Shown: positions 8,501-18,699, numbered from the stretch's first letter. The stretch: 64,000 bases of DNA from Mycolicibacterium gadium (GCF_010728925.1 NZ_AP022608.1:62001-126000), one strand, 5' to 3'. The notes: generated by a model not told the origin, from the sequence alone. Translations and numbers: made by a program.

Positions 8501-8573
8501 AACAGCCAAGCTAGCCCAGGCCCGCTACCTGACACGTGTCGAACTGCCAAGAGAGGTTCGATACGCTGGCTCA

Positions 8574-9821
8574 ATGAGTGTGCAGGCCCCAGCGCTTTCC
8601 GACTTGCGCTCGCAGGTCCACGACGCCGCCCGCCGGGCCCGCGTCGCGGCTCGCACCCTGGCCACGCTGTCCACCGAAACCAAGAACCGCGCGCTGCATG
8701 CCGCGGCGGACGCAGTGCTTGCACGGATGCACGAGATCCTCGCCGCCAACGAGCGCGATCTCGAGGCTGCCAGGGCCGCGGGCACACCGGACGCCATGCT
8801 CGACAGGCTTGCACTGAACCCTCAGCGCGTGGACGGCATCGCCGCCGGACTGCGACAGGTCGCCGGGCTGCCCGACCCCATCGGCGAGGTGCTGCGCGGG
8901 CGCACGCTGCCGAACGGCCTGCAATTGCGCCAGCAGCGCGTTCCGCTCGGCGTCGTCGGCATCGTCTACGAAGGCAGGCCCAACGTCACGGTCGACGCGT
9001 TCGGGTTGACCCTGAAGTCCGGCAATTCGGTGCTGCTGCGCGGAAGCTCGTCGGCGGCCCAGTCCAACGAAGCGCTCGTCACCGCGCTGCGGGCAGCGAT
9101 GGTCGGTGAGGGGCTCGAACCCGACGTGGTCCAGCTGCTTCCCAGCGCTGACCGCGCCAGCGTCACGCATCTGATCCAGGCCCGCGGTCTCGTCGATGTC
9201 GTGATCCCGCGCGGTGGAGCAGGACTGATCGACGCGGTGGTGCGCGACGCGATGGTCCCCACCATCGAAACCGGAGTCGGCAATTGCCATGTGTACGTGC
9301 ATGAGTCGGCCGATCTCGATGTCGCCGAACGCATTCTGCTCAACGCCAAGACGCGCAGGCCCAGCGTGTGCAATGCCGCCGAATCGCTGTTGATCGACGC
9401 CGCGATCGCCGACACCGCACTGCCGCGGCTGACGAAAGCGCTGCGTGACGCGGGCGTCACGCTGCACGAGAATCCTTCGGACGACGAACTGCGCACGGAG
9501 TTCCTGTCGATGGACATCGCCGTCGCGGTGGTCGACGGTATCGACGCCGCGATCGAGCACGTCAACGAATACGGCACCGGGCATACCGAAGCCATCGTGA
9601 CGACGAATCTTGCTGCTGCACAACGGTTCACCGAACGGGTGGACGCCGCGGCAGTGATGGTGAACGCATCGACTGCGTTCACCGACGGTGAGCAATTCGG
9701 GTTCGGCGCCGAGATCGGCATCTCCACCCAGAAGCTGCACGCCAGGGGCCCGATGGGCCTGCCCGAACTGACATCGACCAAGTGGATTGTGTGGGGCGAC
9801 GGCCAGACCCGTCCCGCCTGA
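8574..9821 (+). CDS. proA: Gamma-glutamyl phosphate reductase
   Basis: Reduces gamma-glutamyl phosphate to glutamate-5-semialdehyde with NADPH in proline synthesis. The 415-residue protein matches mycobacterial ProA over its length. It has the aldehyde dehydrogenase fold with [20 protein letters not shown], the [18 protein letters not shown] nucleotide-binding region, the nucleophile Cys in [14 protein letters not shown], and the C-terminal [20 protein letters not shown]. The start ATG gives [11 protein letters not shown]; no strong ribosome binding site is close, as GAGAGG is over 15 nt upstream. The first gene of a block with the MoxR/VWA pair, as in M. tuberculosis (Rv2427c-Rv2425c). Confidence 0.96.
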   Translation: MSVQAPALSDLRSQVHDAARRARVAARTLATLSTETKNRALHAAADAVLARMHEILAANERDLEAARAAGTPDAMLDRLALNPQRVDGIAAGLRQVAGLPDPIGEVLRGRTLPNGLQLRQQRVPLGVVGIVYEGRPNVTVDAFGLTLKSGNSVLLRGSSSAAQSNEALVTALRAAMVGEGLEPDVVQLLPSADRASVTHLIQARGLVDVVIPRGGAGLIDAVVRDAMVPTIETGVGNCHVYVHESADLDVAERILLNAKTRRPSVCNAAESLLIDAAIADTALPRLTKALRDAGVTLHENPSDDELRTEFLSMDIAVAVVDGIDAAIEHVNEYGTGHTEAIVTTNLAAAQRFTERVDAAAVMVNASTAFTDGEQFGFGAEIGISTQKLHARGPMGLPELTSTKWIVWGDGQTRPA

Positions 9822-9835
9822 TTAGGAGTAGCCGA

Positions 9836-10711
9836 GTGAGCGTCCCCGCACGCCCAGCACCGTTGTTCGCCGACATCGACGATGTCGGCAAGAAGCTCGC
9901 CGAGACCGGCTACCTTCCCGACACCGCAACCGCCACAGCGGTATTCCTCGCCGACCGGCTGGGCAAGCCGTTGTTGGTCGAGGGTCCCGCCGGTGTGGGT
10001 AAGACTGAACTGGCCCGCGCGGTCGCGCAGGCGACCGGATCAGGTCTGGTGCGGCTGCAGTGCTACGAGGGCGTCGACGAGGCCCGCGCGCTCTACGAGT
10101 GGAACCACGCCAAGCAGATCCTGCGCATCCAGGCCGGCTCTGGTGACTGGGACCAGACTAAAACCGATGTGTTCAGCGAAGAGTTCCTGCTGACGCGTCC
10201 GCTACTGACGGCGATCCGCCGCACCGAGCCGACGGTCCTGCTGATCGACGAGACCGACAAGGCGGACATCGAGATCGAGGGTCTGCTGCTGGAGGTATTG
10301 AGCGACTTTGCAGTCACCGTCCCGGAACTCGGCACCATCGTCGCCGAGCGCAAGCCGTTCGTCGTGCTGACCTCGAACGCGACGCGCGAACTGTCGGAGG
10401 CGCTCAAGCGCCGGTGCCTGTTCCTGCACATCGACTTTCCCGATGCCGAGCTGGAACGGCGCATCCTGTTGTCCCGCGTGCCCGAACTTCCCGAACACCT
10501 CGCCGAGGAACTGGTTCGCATCATCGGCGTGCTGCGCGGAATGCAGCTCAAGAAGCTCCCGTCGGTGGCCGAGACCATCGACTGGGCCCGCACGCTGCTG
10601 GCACTGGGGCTGGACACGATCAGCGACGCGACCATCGCGGCGACTCTCGGAGTGGTGCTCAAACACCAATCCGATCAAGTCAAAGCGTCCGGAGAGTTAA
10701 GGCTCAACTGA
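9836..10711 (+). CDS. MoxR-type AAA+ ATPase
   Basis: A 291-residue AAA+ protein, the same length as the M. tuberculosis counterpart. Walker A is VEGPAGVGKTELARAVAQ (about residues 40-57), Walker B is PTVLLIDETDKAD, and sensor regions follow (VLTSNATRELSEALKRRCLFLH). MoxR ATPases work as chaperones with a partner that has a von Willebrand factor A domain, and such a gene follows with a one-base overlap (TGATG). The GTG at 9836 is favoured by TAGGAG about 7 nt upstream, 14 nt after the proA stop. The client complex is unknown; related pairs insert metals into CoxL-type dehydrogenases. Confidence 0.92.
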   Translation: MSVPARPAPLFADIDDVGKKLAETGYLPDTATATAVFLADRLGKPLLVEGPAGVGKTELARAVAQATGSGLVRLQCYEGVDEARALYEWNHAKQILRIQAGSGDWDQTKTDVFSEEFLLTRPLLTAIRRTEPTVLLIDETDKADIEIEGLLLEVLSDFAVTVPELGTIVAERKPFVVLTSNATRELSEALKRRCLFLHIDFPDAELERRILLSRVPELPEHLAEELVRIIGVLRGMQLKKLPSVAETIDWARTLLALGLDTISDATIAATLGVVLKHQSDQVKASGELRLN

Positions 10712-12159
10712 TGGCCGTCCGCCGAACCCGTCCACCGCAGCCATTGGCGCCGCACGGAATTCCCGGCCATCTGGTTGAGTTCGTGGAAGCGCTGCGCGGG
10801 CAGGGGATTTCGGTGGGCCCGTCGGAAACCGTCGATGCCGGGCGGGTGATGTCGGTACTGGGCCTGCAGAGTCGGGAACAACTGCGCGAGGGTCTCGCAT
10901 GCGCGGTGCTGCGCCGCCCCGATCACCGCGAGACCTACGACGCGATGTTCGATCTGTGGTTCCCCGCGGCGCTGGGCGCGAAGACGGTCTTCGTCGACGA
11001 TGACGACGAAACGGGTGGCGAGCCCGAGGGACTGCCGCCCGAGGATGTCGACGCCATGCGGCAGGCGCTGTTGGACCTGTTGGAAGCCAACGAGGACCTG
11101 GCCAATCTGGACGAGCGGCTCCAGCGAATGATCGCCCAGATCGTCGAGGCGCACGGGCGGTACAACTCCAGCCGCGGCCCGTCTTATTCGTCGTATCAGG
11201 CGCTCAAGGCCATGAACCTCGACGACCTGGAAGGGCGGCTGCTGGCCGGCCTGCTCGCCCCCTACGGCGACGAACCGACGCCGACACAGGAGCAGATCGC
11301 CAAAGCGATGGCGGCGCAACGCATCAACCAACTGCGTCGAATGGTCGAAGCGGAAACCAAACGTCGCACCGCTGAACAGCTGGGCCGCGACCATGTGCAG
11401 ATGTACGGCGTGCCGCAGCTCGCGGAGAACGTCGAGTTCCTGCGTGCCTCCGGCGAACAGCTGCGTCAGATGCAACGCGTGGTGAAGCCGCTGGCCCGCA
11501 CGTTGGCGACCCGGCTGGCCGCCCGGCGGCGCCGGGCGCGGCAAGGTGAGATCGATCTGCGTAAGACCCTGCGCAAATCGATGTCCACCGGCGGCGTGCC
11601 GATCGACGTGGTGCTCAAGAAGCCGCATCCGGCGCGGCCCGAACTGGTGGTGCTGTGCGACGTATCCGGGTCGGTCGCCGGTTTCAGCCATTTCACGTTG
11701 ATGCTCGTGCACGCGCTGCGCCAGCAGTTCAGTAGGGTCCGCGTCTTTGCCTTCATAGACACCACCGACGAGGTGACCGAGTTGTTCGGGCCGGACGCCG
11801 ACCTGGCCGTCGCCGTGCAGCGCATCACCCGCGAAGCGGGGGTGTACACCCGAGACGGACATTCCGACTACGGGCACGCGTTCGTCTCGTTCATGAACAC
11901 CTGGCCGAATGTGCTGTCGCCGCGCAGCTCCCTGCTGGTGCTCGGCGACGGGCGCAACAACTACCGCAACCCCGAGATCGATCTGCTGGCGCACATGGTC
12001 AACTCCAGCAGGCACGCACACTGGCTCAACCCCGAGCCGCGGCATCTGTGGGGCAGCGGTGATTCGGCGGTGCCGCGCTATCAGGACGTCATCACCATGC
12101 ACGAATGCAGGTCCGCCAAGCAGCTCGCCTCGGTCATCGATGCGCTGCTGCCGGTCTAG
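10711..12159 (+). CDS. VWA-domain protein, CoxE-like partner of the MoxR ATPase
   Basis: A 482-residue protein. The N-terminal half is charged and helical. The C-terminal VWA domain (about 300-480) has a MIDAS motif DVSGSVAGFS preceded by RPELVVLC, and a later FIDTTDEV. The family includes CoxE and the Rv2425c type. With the MoxR ATPase it would form a metal-dependent ATPase/adaptor pair that matures or remodels a target enzyme; the target is not evident here. The start codon overlaps the ATPase stop by one base. The IS30-family element begins only 46 nt after the stop, so any natural 3' flank is lost. Confidence 0.88.
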   Translation: MAVRRTRPPQPLAPHGIPGHLVEFVEALRGQGISVGPSETVDAGRVMSVLGLQSREQLREGLACAVLRRPDHRETYDAMFDLWFPAALGAKTVFVDDDDETGGEPEGLPPEDVDAMRQALLDLLEANEDLANLDERLQRMIAQIVEAHGRYNSSRGPSYSSYQALKAMNLDDLEGRLLAGLLAPYGDEPTPTQEQIAKAMAAQRINQLRRMVEAETKRRTAEQLGRDHVQMYGVPQLAENVEFLRASGEQLRQMQRVVKPLARTLATRLAARRRRARQGEIDLRKTLRKSMSTGGVPIDVVLKKPHPARPELVVLCDVSGSVAGFSHFTLMLVHALRQQFSRVRVFAFIDTTDEVTELFGPDADLAVAVQRITREAGVYTRDGHSDYGHAFVSFMNTWPNVLSPRSSLLVLGDGRNNYRNPEIDLLAHMVNSSRHAHWLNPEPRHLWGSGDSAVPRYQDVITMHECRSAKQLASVIDALLPV

Positions 12160-12205
12160 GTTCGGCGCGAACGTGGGTTACCCGCACACCTTGTCGGCGG
12201 CGGTT

Positions 12206-13498
12206 TCAAGCGGTAGATGCAACAGCGGGTGGTTTGGACGGGTTGGACAGTAGTTCGTCGAGGGCTTCGGCGGGTGTTTTCCAGCTCAAGGTTTCGCGGG
12301 GCCGGCGGTTGAGTTTGGTCGCGACGTAGTCGAGGTAATCGGCCGGAAAGACCGATAGGTCGGTGCCTTTGGCAAAGTATTGGCGCAGTAGGCCGTTGGT
12401 GTTCTCATTGGTGCCGCGCTGCCACGGGGAGTGCGGATCGCAGAAGTAAATATTGAGCTCGGCGGCTTGGGCGATCGCCGCATGGTTGGCCATCTCGCTG
12501 CCCTGATCCCAGGTCAGTGTTTTGCGCAGGATCAACGGCAGTTGCGCCATTTTCGCCACGATCGCTTCCTGCACGGCCACCGCGGTGTGATCGTCGGGCA
12601 GATGCAGCAACATCACAAACCGGGTCATCCGTTCGACCACGGTGCCAATCGCTGAACCCGAGGCAGTACTGCCCAGGATCAGATCGCCCTCCCAATGCCC
12701 GGGCACCGCGCGGTCTTCAACCTCGGGTGGACGCTCACTGATGTTGACCATGTCGCGGATGCGACCACGGCGTTCATCGGGCGGCGCTGGGGCTTACGCA
12801 ACGCTCGCCCGGTGCGCAGACAGGTATGCAGTTCGCGACGCAGACTGCCTTTGCCCTGGACATAAATCGAGGTGTAGATGGTTTCGTGCGACACCCGCAT
12901 CTCCACATCGTCGGGAAAATCCAGCACCAACCGCTTGGCGATCTGCTTGGGACTGTGCTCGTCGAGCAGCCGGGCCTGCACTTCATCGTGCAGCTTCGCT
13001 AACAGCCAGCTTGCCCGCTTTCGGGCGACGCGCCCGCCGATCAGAGTATGCCTGCGCCGTCAGCGCGCAGTAGCCCCCCGCGGCGCTGCGGCCACTCTGG
13101 CGTGCCCCGAACGCATGCTTTCGCCGATACCCTGAGTTGCGGTCCGGGTGATCGACGGTGTGTCGGCCGTTGTTGTCGATTTCGCGTTTGATTGTCGACG
13201 CCGGCCGAGGAGGTAACAGCCGGCTACCAATCGCACGCAGCGACTCATTGGTCGCCACGCCGATTTCGATCTGAATCCGATCCTGCAGCGTCATCCGCGG
13301 CTTCAGGCCCGATGAGCTGGGCACTACCGATCGTGGTTTCACCCCGCCAGCGTCGCGGAACCAGCGAAATCCCGTGCGCCTCGACACGCCGACAGCCCAG
13401 CTTGCCTCCTCGACAGTATGGCCATCACTGACATGCCTCCAGAACTGACGAACAACAGAGCTCAAAGTCAAAACAGACAACGCAACACGCCTCCACAC
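12206..13498 (-). pseudogene. IS30-family transposase interrupted by two opposite frameshifts
   Basis: Three consecutive reading segments make one IS30 transposase. Segment 1 (13498-12983) has the N-terminal helix-turn-helix regions (EEASWAVGVSRRTGFRWF and ESLRAIGSRL...STIKREIDNNGR). Segment 2 (about 13000-12785, a different frame) continues with HDEVQARLLDEHSPKQIAKRL and MRVSHETIYTSIYVQGKGSL. Segment 3 (12785-12206) returns to the first frame with the DDE core: GHWEGDLILG, TLTWDQGSEMANH, DPHSPWQRGTNENTNGLL. One extra base near 13003 and one missing base near 12785 explain the pattern. Sequencing error is possible, but two independent errors in one gene is less likely than decay. Confidence 0.82.
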
Positions 13499-13528
13499 GA
13501 ATCAGAGACTGTTGCATCGACCCCTAGA
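12206..13528 (-). mobile_element. IS30-family insertion sequence, degenerate
   Basis: Terminal inverted repeats of about 20 bp with three mismatches lie at 12206-12225 (core GGTAGATGCAACAG) and 13509-13528 (core CTGTTGCATCGACC). The transposase stop codon lies within the left repeat. I see no clear target duplication. The transposase frame is broken at two points, so this copy cannot make a normal protein. It lies between the VWA gene and nadD; in M. tuberculosis this interval also holds a transposase gene (Rv2424c, from memory), so the site may be prone to insertion. Confidence 0.8.
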
Positions 13529-13589
13529 CCCCAAGGGCCGAAACCGTGCGTCAAGCCCACGCTCGACGCGGGAAGTAAGCTGGTCAATC

Positions 13590-14228
13590 GTGGTTTCGCG
13601 ACGAAGGTTGGGCGTGATGGGTGGGACGTTCGATCCCATCCACAACGGCCACCTGGTCGCAGCCAGCGAGGTCACCGACTTGTTCGAGCTCGATGAGGTG
13701 GTGTTCGTCCCGACCGGCCAGCCGTGGCAGAAGCATCACCGCCACGTCACCGCCGCCGAGGACCGTTATTTGATGACCGTCATCGCCACCGCGTCCAACC
13801 CGAGGTTCTCGGTCAGCCGCGTCGACATCGACCGCGGCGGTCCGACCTACACCAAAGACACCCTGCGCGACCTGCATGCGCTCAACCCGGACGCGGACCT
13901 GTACTTCATCACCGGAGCCGACGCGCTGGCATCGATTCTGTCCTGGCAGAACTGGGAGGAGATGTTCTCCATCGCCAAATTCGTCGGAGTCAGCCGGCCC
14001 GGCTACGAGCTCGACGGTCAGCACATCAAGGCGGCCATGGCCGAGCTGCCCCCTGAAGCGCTGAGTCTCGTGGAGGTCCCCGCGCTGGCCATCTCGTCGA
14101 CCGACTGCCGCAAGCGCGCCGAAAAGGGCAGGCCCATCTGGTATCTGGTGCCCGACGGCGTGGTGCAGTACGTGGCCAAACGCAAGCTGTACGAGGCCAA
14201 TTCGTTGACGGAGGAGTCCACCCGATGA
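13590..14228 (+). CDS. nadD: Nicotinate-nucleotide adenylyltransferase
   Basis: Transfers AMP from ATP to nicotinic acid mononucleotide in NAD synthesis. The 212-residue protein begins [22 protein letters not shown], containing the [11 protein letters not shown] nucleotidyltransferase motif; later [24 protein letters not shown] carries the ISSTxxR motif. The GTG at 13590 matches the mycobacterial NadD N-terminus; the frame stays open to 13512 inside the IS end, so a longer start is formally possible. It is first in an operon with rsfS, gpgP, octT and degV, each overlapping the next. The IS30 end is 61 nt upstream, so the promoter may have been altered. Confidence 0.95.
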   Translation: MVSRRRLGVMGGTFDPIHNGHLVAASEVTDLFELDEVVFVPTGQPWQKHHRHVTAAEDRYLMTVIATASNPRFSVSRVDIDRGGPTYTKDTLRDLHALNPDADLYFITGADALASILSWQNWEEMFSIAKFVGVSRPGYELDGQHIKAAMAELPPEALSLVEVPALAISSTDCRKRAEKGRPIWYLVPDGVVQYVAKRKLYEANSLTEESTR

Positions 14229-14626
14229 GCGCATCCCAAGAGGCGATCGACATGGCGACGGTGGCCGCGCGGGCGGCGTCGGCCAAGCTCGCCGAGGACG
14301 TCATCGTGATCGACGTTTCGGGGCAGCTGGTCATCACCGACTGCTTCGTCATCGCGTCAGCGTCCAACGAGCGGCAGGTCAACGCGATCGTCGACGAGGT
14401 CGAGGAGAAAATGCGGCTTGCGGGGCACAAGCCGGCCCGGCGGGAAGGCGGGCGTGAGGGACGGTGGACGCTGCTCGATTTCGTCGACATCGTCGTGCAC
14501 ATCCAGCATCAGGACGAGCGCGACTTCTATGCGCTGGATCGGCTGTGGCGTGACTGCCCGGTGCTGACAGTGGAGCTGGATGGCGATGAGCCGCTTGCGC
14601 GAAGAGCAGAGGATCGCGAGCCGTGA
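14225..14626 (+). CDS. rsfS: Ribosomal silencing factor RsfS
   Basis: A 133-residue Iojap/DUF143 protein that binds ribosomal protein uL14 and blocks subunit joining during nutrient stress. The family core is visible as [41 protein letters not shown] and the C-terminal [28 protein letters not shown]. The start overlaps the nadD stop by 4 nt (ATGA), and the stop overlaps gpgP by 4 nt (GTGA), so translation is coupled both ways, as in M. tuberculosis Rv2421c-Rv2419c. Confidence 0.95.
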   Translation: MSASQEAIDMATVAARAASAKLAEDVIVIDVSGQLVITDCFVIASASNERQVNAIVDEVEEKMRLAGHKPARREGGREGRWTLLDFVDIVVHIQHQDERDFYALDRLWRDCPVLTVELDGDEPLARRAEDREP

Positions 14627-15291
14627 GGATCCGCCGACTGGTGATGCTGCGTCACGGGCAGACCGAGTACAACGCGGGCAGCCGCATGCAGGGCCAACTG
14701 GACACCGACCTGTCCGACCTGGGCCGGGACCAGGCCGTTGCCGCGGCCGAGGTGCTGGCCAAGCGGCAGCCGTTGCTGATCGTGTCATCCGACCTGCGAC
14801 GGGCGCTGGACACCGCAGTCAGCCTGGGGGAGCGTGCCGGAATGCCGGTGCAGGTGGACACTCGGCTTCGCGAGACGCACCTCGGCGACTGGCAGGGATT
14901 GACGCATCTCGAGGTCGACGCCCGGGCTCCGGGCGCCCGGCTGGCGTGGCGCGAGAACGCCCGCTGGGCACCGCACGGCGGCGAGAGCCGGGTCGACGTG
15001 GCCGTGCGCAGCATGCCACTGGTGAATGAGCTGCTCGCCGAGCAGGCGGATTGGGGGGTCGACGATCCAGAACGGCCGGTGGTGCTCGTCGCCCACGGTG
15101 GGCTGATCGCCGCGCTGACCGCGGCGTTGCTCGGTTTGCCCGTCGACAACTGGCCGATCCTCGGCGGCATGGGCAACTGCAGCTGGGTGCAGTTGTCCGC
15201 GCACAGCGACGTCAACGCCGCGCCGGCGGACATTGGCTGGCGGCTCGACGTCTGGAACGCCTCGGCGCAGGTTGCCAATGATGTCCTCTGA
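14623..15291 (+). CDS. gpgP: Glucosyl-3-phosphoglycerate phosphatase
   Basis: Histidine phosphatase that removes phosphate from glucosyl-3-phosphoglycerate to give glucosylglycerate, an early step of methylglucose lipopolysaccharide synthesis. The 222-residue protein has the phospho-histidine motif [12 protein letters not shown] near the N-terminus, [12 protein letters not shown], the acid residue region [15 protein letters not shown] and the second His in [19 protein letters not shown]. Start is a GTG in a 4-nt overlap with rsfS. It overlaps octT, the next enzyme of the same pathway, by about 11-14 nt. Close match to Rv2419c. Confidence 0.93.
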   Translation: MRIRRLVMLRHGQTEYNAGSRMQGQLDTDLSDLGRDQAVAAAEVLAKRQPLLIVSSDLRRALDTAVSLGERAGMPVQVDTRLRETHLGDWQGLTHLEVDARAPGARLAWRENARWAPHGGESRVDVAVRSMPLVNELLAEQADWGVDDPERPVVLVAHGGLIAALTAALLGLPVDNWPILGGMGNCSWVQLSAHSDVNAAPADIGWRLDVWNASAQVANDVL

Positions 15292-16009
15292 TCCCGCCCG
15301 TCCGACGCTGCTGCTGTTCTGCGACTCGCTGTCCTACTACGGTCCGACCGGCGGGCTCCCGTCTGACGATCCGCGAATATGGCCTAATATCGTTGCTGCC
15401 CAACTTGATTGGGATGTCGAACTGATCGGCCGGATCGGCTGGACCTGCCGCGACGTCTGGTGGGCGGCCACCCAGGATCCGCGGGCCTGGGCGGCGTTGC
15501 CGCGTGCTGGTGCGGTGGTGTTCGCGACAGGCGGAATGGATTCGCTGCCGTCGCCGCTGCCCACCGCGTTGCGCGAGCTGATCCGGTACATCCGTCCGGC
15601 GTGGCTGCGGCGCTGGGCGCGCGACGGGTACGGCTGGCTGCAGCCGCGCCTGTCGCCGGTGTCCCGTGCGGCACTGCCGCCGCACGTCTCGGTCGAATAC
15701 CTCGAGATGACGCGTGGCGCCATCGATTTCAACCGCCCCGGAATCCCGGTGGTGGCGTCGTTGCCTTCGGTGCACATCGCCGAGACCTACGGAAAGGCGC
15801 ACCACGGCCGCGAAGGCACGGTGAAGGCGATCACCGCATGGGCGGCCGAACACGGCATTCCCCTCGTCGACCTCAAGGCCGCGGTCGGCGACGAGGTCAT
15901 GAGCGGCCGGGGGAATCCAGACGGCATTCACTGGAATTTCGAAGCACACCAGGCCGTGGCCGACCTGATGCTCAAGGCGCTCGCGGAGGCCGGCGTGGCA
16001 TGTCGGTAA
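15278..16009 (+). CDS. octT: Diglucosylglycerate octanoyltransferase
   Basis: Adds octanoate to diglucosylglycerate in the initiation of methylglucose lipopolysaccharide synthesis. The 243-residue SGNH-hydrolase-fold protein has the Ser block [20 protein letters not shown], the Gly/Asn-type central blocks ([21 protein letters not shown]) and the C-terminal [20 protein letters not shown] with the catalytic Asp/His pair DGIH. Sequence follows Rv2418c closely. Two adjacent ATGs (15278, 15281) are possible starts; both overlap gpgP. The stop overlaps degV by 10 nt. Confidence 0.9.
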   Translation: MMSSDPARPTLLLFCDSLSYYGPTGGLPSDDPRIWPNIVAAQLDWDVELIGRIGWTCRDVWWAATQDPRAWAALPRAGAVVFATGGMDSLPSPLPTALRELIRYIRPAWLRRWARDGYGWLQPRLSPVSRAALPPHVSVEYLEMTRGAIDFNRPGIPVVASLPSVHIAETYGKAHHGREGTVKAITAWAAEHGIPLVDLKAAVGDEVMSGRGNPDGIHWNFEAHQAVADLMLKALAEAGVACR

Positions 16010-16836
16010 TCGTGGTGACGGACTCGTCGTCCCGCCTGACCGCAGATGAGCTGAAGCAGAACAACATCCGTCAGGTCCCGCTGCATGTCCTGGTCGACGG
16101 CGTCGATCTGCGAGACGGTATCGACGACGTGCCCAACGACATTCACGACCGCCCCCGCGCGACGACCTCGGGGGCATCGCCGGCGGCGCTGACCGAGACG
16201 TACCGACAGGCGCTGGCCGACAGCAACGGCGACGGTGTCGTCGCAGTCCACCTCTCGGCCGCGCTGTCGAGCACTTTCAGCACGGCGGTGCAAGCGGCCC
16301 GCGAGTTCGGCCCCTCGGTCCGCGTGGTCAATTCGCGATCGGCGGCGATGGGAGTCGGATTTGTCGCGTGCGCCGCCGCAGACGCGGCGGCAGCGGGCGA
16401 GGATCTGGAAACCGTTGAGGCGGAAGCCCGTTCGGCAGTGCCGCGCACTCACGCGTGCATCGTCGTGCACCGCCTGGACAATCTGCGGCGCAGCGGACGG
16501 ATCGGCACGGCCGCGTCGTGGCTGGGCACGGCGCTGTCGCTCAAGCCGCTGCTGTGTCTGGATGTGGACGGCCGGCTCGTGCTGGATCAGCGGGTGCGCA
16601 CACTCACCAAGGCGCACACCGCTATGGTCGAGCGGGTCGCGGAGATCGTCGGCGAGGGCGGTGCGAGGATCGCCGTCCACCACGTCGACAATCACGACGG
16701 CGCAGACGAAATGGGCGCCGCGCTGACCGCGCGCCTACCGCAGATCGATTCGCTCACCGTCGCCGATATGGGCCCGGTGTTGTCGATTCACCTCGGCGCC
16801 GGCGCCATCGGCGTCGTCGTCCAGACCGTCGATTAG
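16000..16836 (+). CDS. DegV family fatty-acid-binding protein
   Basis: A 278-residue DegV-fold protein; relatives bind a long-chain fatty acid and serve in acyl transfer to kinases. It opens with [20 protein letters not shown], the conserved DSSS/T motif, and has [16 protein letters not shown] (fatty-acid-contact region) and [21 protein letters not shown], the usual G-R-I block. The ATG at 16000 overlaps the octT stop by 10 nt and is the last gene of the nadD operon. The stop overlaps the convergent reductase gene by 4 nt. It marks the left edge of the catabolic block; in M. tuberculosis this neighbourhood is followed by eis and comEA. Confidence 0.92.
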   Translation: MSVIVVTDSSSRLTADELKQNNIRQVPLHVLVDGVDLRDGIDDVPNDIHDRPRATTSGASPAALTETYRQALADSNGDGVVAVHLSAALSSTFSTAVQAAREFGPSVRVVNSRSAAMGVGFVACAAADAAAAGEDLETVEAEARSAVPRTHACIVVHRLDNLRRSGRIGTAASWLGTALSLKPLLCLDVDGRLVLDQRVRTLTKAHTAMVERVAEIVGEGGARIAVHHVDNHDGADEMGAALTARLPQIDSLTVADMGPVLSIHLGAGAIGVVVQTVD

Positions 16837-17885
16837 CGGGCGACCCGGCCGGTGACCGGCGGGAGATCCTTGAGCGTAACGATGCCAGGTGCGGCCGCAA
16901 CGACTGCGGGCACGGCGTTGGTCACCGGCATCGCGGTGTAGATCATGCCGAGGCCCATGAACCCGGGCTCGGTCCAGTCCTTGGGCGGCAGGCAATGCAG
17001 CACCGTGCGCATGTTCGGCAGGCCGAACACCTGAATGACGTGACCGTGTTCGAGCGGCTTGGGCGGGGTGACGTGGCTGCCCATGATCCAGTTGAACCCG
17101 ACGCTGACGACGTTCTTGTCGCCCACCCAGCCGCGGTGATAGCCCATGACACCGCCGACGGTGCCCGAGGGGATCTGCATGAATCCCAGATCGCTGTCGC
17201 CGGTCGCGGGCGTGAAGGTCACGTCGAACGTCATTCTGTCGAGCTTGGCGCCGATGGCATCGGCCATCATCGCGGCGGATTCGGCGAACACCTCGCTCTC
17301 GCGTCGCACACTCTCGGCCAGACCCGGGGTGTCGGGATCTTGCGAGAAGCCCATCGCCGTCTGCGTACCCGCCGACTCGTATGTCGAGCAGTCGACCGAT
17401 TCGGTGATCCGGATTTCGTCGACCCGCTCGCACGAGCCCGACAGCACCATGCCCACCATGTTCGTCATACCGGGATGCGCGCCATTGCCGAAGATCGTGG
17501 AATTGCCTTTCTCGCAGGCTTTCCGGATGCGCGCCAGATCCTCGGGTGTCTGCTTGCCGCCGGTGATCCAGGCGGCGCTGGAGCACACGTTCACGCCGGC
17601 TTCGAGCAGTGCGACGAGTTCGTCGACGCTGGGCCACAACGGGTTGTAACAACAGGCGTCGGGCTTCAGTGCGATGAGCTCCGCGATGTCGTTGGTGGCT
17701 TTGATGCCGGTGGGTTCGGGCCAGCCCGACAGTTGGGCCGCATCGACGCCCACCTTGTCGGCGCCGTGGGCGTACACGCCGACAAGCTCCATGTCGTCGC
17801 GGCCGATGATCGCGTGCAGCGATCGTCGGCCGATGTTGCCGGTGGTCCACTGAATGACGCGGAGGGGCCGCTCGGGGGTCGTCAT
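16833..17885 (-). CDS. Dihydrodipicolinate reductase-like NAD(P)-dependent dehydrogenase
   Basis: A 350-residue oxidoreductase with an N-terminal Rossmann segment RVIQWTTGNIGRRSLHAII, in the dihydrodipicolinate reductase N-terminal-like family that also contains 2,4-diaminopentanoate dehydrogenase. Further conserved pieces are AAWITGGKQTPEDLARIRKAC and FGNGAHPGMTNMVG. Substrate is unknown; many paralogues occur in mycobacterial lipid and xenobiotic clusters. The ATG at 17885 is preferred over a GTG at 17894 because MTTPERPLRVIQW fits the family. It follows the upstream dehydrogenase gene by about 10 nt, so the two form an operon. Confidence 0.75.
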   Translation of the reverse strand: MTTPERPLRVIQWTTGNIGRRSLHAIIGRDDMELVGVYAHGADKVGVDAAQLSGWPEPTGIKATNDIAELIALKPDACCYNPLWPSVDELVALLEAGVNVCSSAAWITGGKQTPEDLARIRKACEKGNSTIFGNGAHPGMTNMVGMVLSGSCERVDEIRITESVDCSTYESAGTQTAMGFSQDPDTPGLAESVRRESEVFAESAAMMADAIGAKLDRMTFDVTFTPATGDSDLGFMQIPSGTVGGVMGYHRGWVGDKNVVSVGFNWIMGSHVTPPKPLEHGHVIQVFGLPNMRTVLHCLPPKDWTEPGFMGLGMIYTAMPVTNAVPAVVAAAPGIVTLKDLPPVTGRVAR

Positions 17886-17895
17886 TGGAAGCACG

Positions 17896-18699
17896 TTACA
17901 TGTGGGTTCCGCCGTCGACTCGCACCTCGGTCCCCGTCACAAAATAGGCATCCGAGGAGGCGAGCATCGCCACCACAGCGGCGACGGCATCCGGGTTGGC
18001 GAACATGCCGCCGCCGTCCACCGGGAGGGTCGGCATGATCTTGCCGAACAGCGAGAAGTCGGCGTCTGCAGGCAGTCCGGGACCGATGCTCTGTTTGGAT
18101 TCGCCGGTGCCGTCGGTCATTCCGGAGGAGATCGAGCCGGGCTGAACCGAGTTGAACCGGATCCGCTCCTTCGCGAACTCCAGCGCCAGCGTGTGGGTCA
18201 TCGCTTGAATCCCGCCCTTGGACGCCGCGTAAGCGGACATGTAGGGGTGCGCGAAGGCCGCGGAGGTGGAGCTGAAGTTGACGACGGCAGGGTCGGTGCC
18301 GTTGCGCAACGCGGGGATGGCCTCTCGCGTCATCAGGAACGTGCCGATCAGATTGATCCGCAGCACCTGTTCGAAATCGGCGAGCGTGGTTTCGAGGAAA
18401 TGCACCGACCGCAATATCCCCGCCGCGTTCACCAGCGCGTCGAGACCCCCGAGCGCGTCGACGGCCTGGGCCACGCCCTGCTTCACCGACTCCTCACTGG
18501 AGACGTCGAGGACCACCGCCGTCAGCCGGTCTCGGTGCGACTCGGCCTTCGCCACGGTGTCCTTCAAACCGGACTCGCTCACGTCCGCCGCTGCCACCCG
18601 GCCGCCTTCGTCCAAGATCCGCAGCACGGTTGCTTGACCGATCCCGGAGCCGCCGCCGGTGATCAGGACTCGACGATCGTTGTATCGCTGAAGAGGCAT
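17896..18699 (-). CDS. Short-chain dehydrogenase/reductase
   Basis: A 267-residue classical SDR. The cofactor motif is VLITGGGSGIGQATVLRIL, Asp in LDVSSEES suggests adenine contact, NAAG is present in LVNAAGILRSV, and the catalytic set is Ser in NFSSTSAAF with YAASK. The acidic residue after the second strand (AAADVSES) favours NAD over NADP. The C-terminus VTGTEVRVDGGTHM is typical of 3-oxoacyl or hydroxysteroid dehydrogenase-like members. It precedes the reductase-like gene in the same direction. Exact substrate unknown. Confidence 0.88.
   Translation of the reverse strand: MPLQRYNDRRVLITGGGSGIGQATVLRILDEGGRVAAADVSESGLKDTVAKAESHRDRLTAVVLDVSSEESVKQGVAQAVDALGGLDALVNAAGILRSVHFLETTLADFEQVLRINLIGTFLMTREAIPALRNGTDPAVVNFSSTSAAFAHPYMSAYAASKGGIQAMTHTLALEFAKERIRFNSVQPGSISSGMTDGTGESKQSIGPGLPADADFSLFGKIMPTLPVDGGGMFANPDAVAAVVAMLASSDAYFVTGTEVRVDGGTHM

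Noticed and set aside
12206..12751. Treating the C-terminal IS30 fragment as a separate complete gene
   Set aside because: It holds only the catalytic half; the DNA-binding part lies upstream in broken frames, so it is annotated as one pseudogene.
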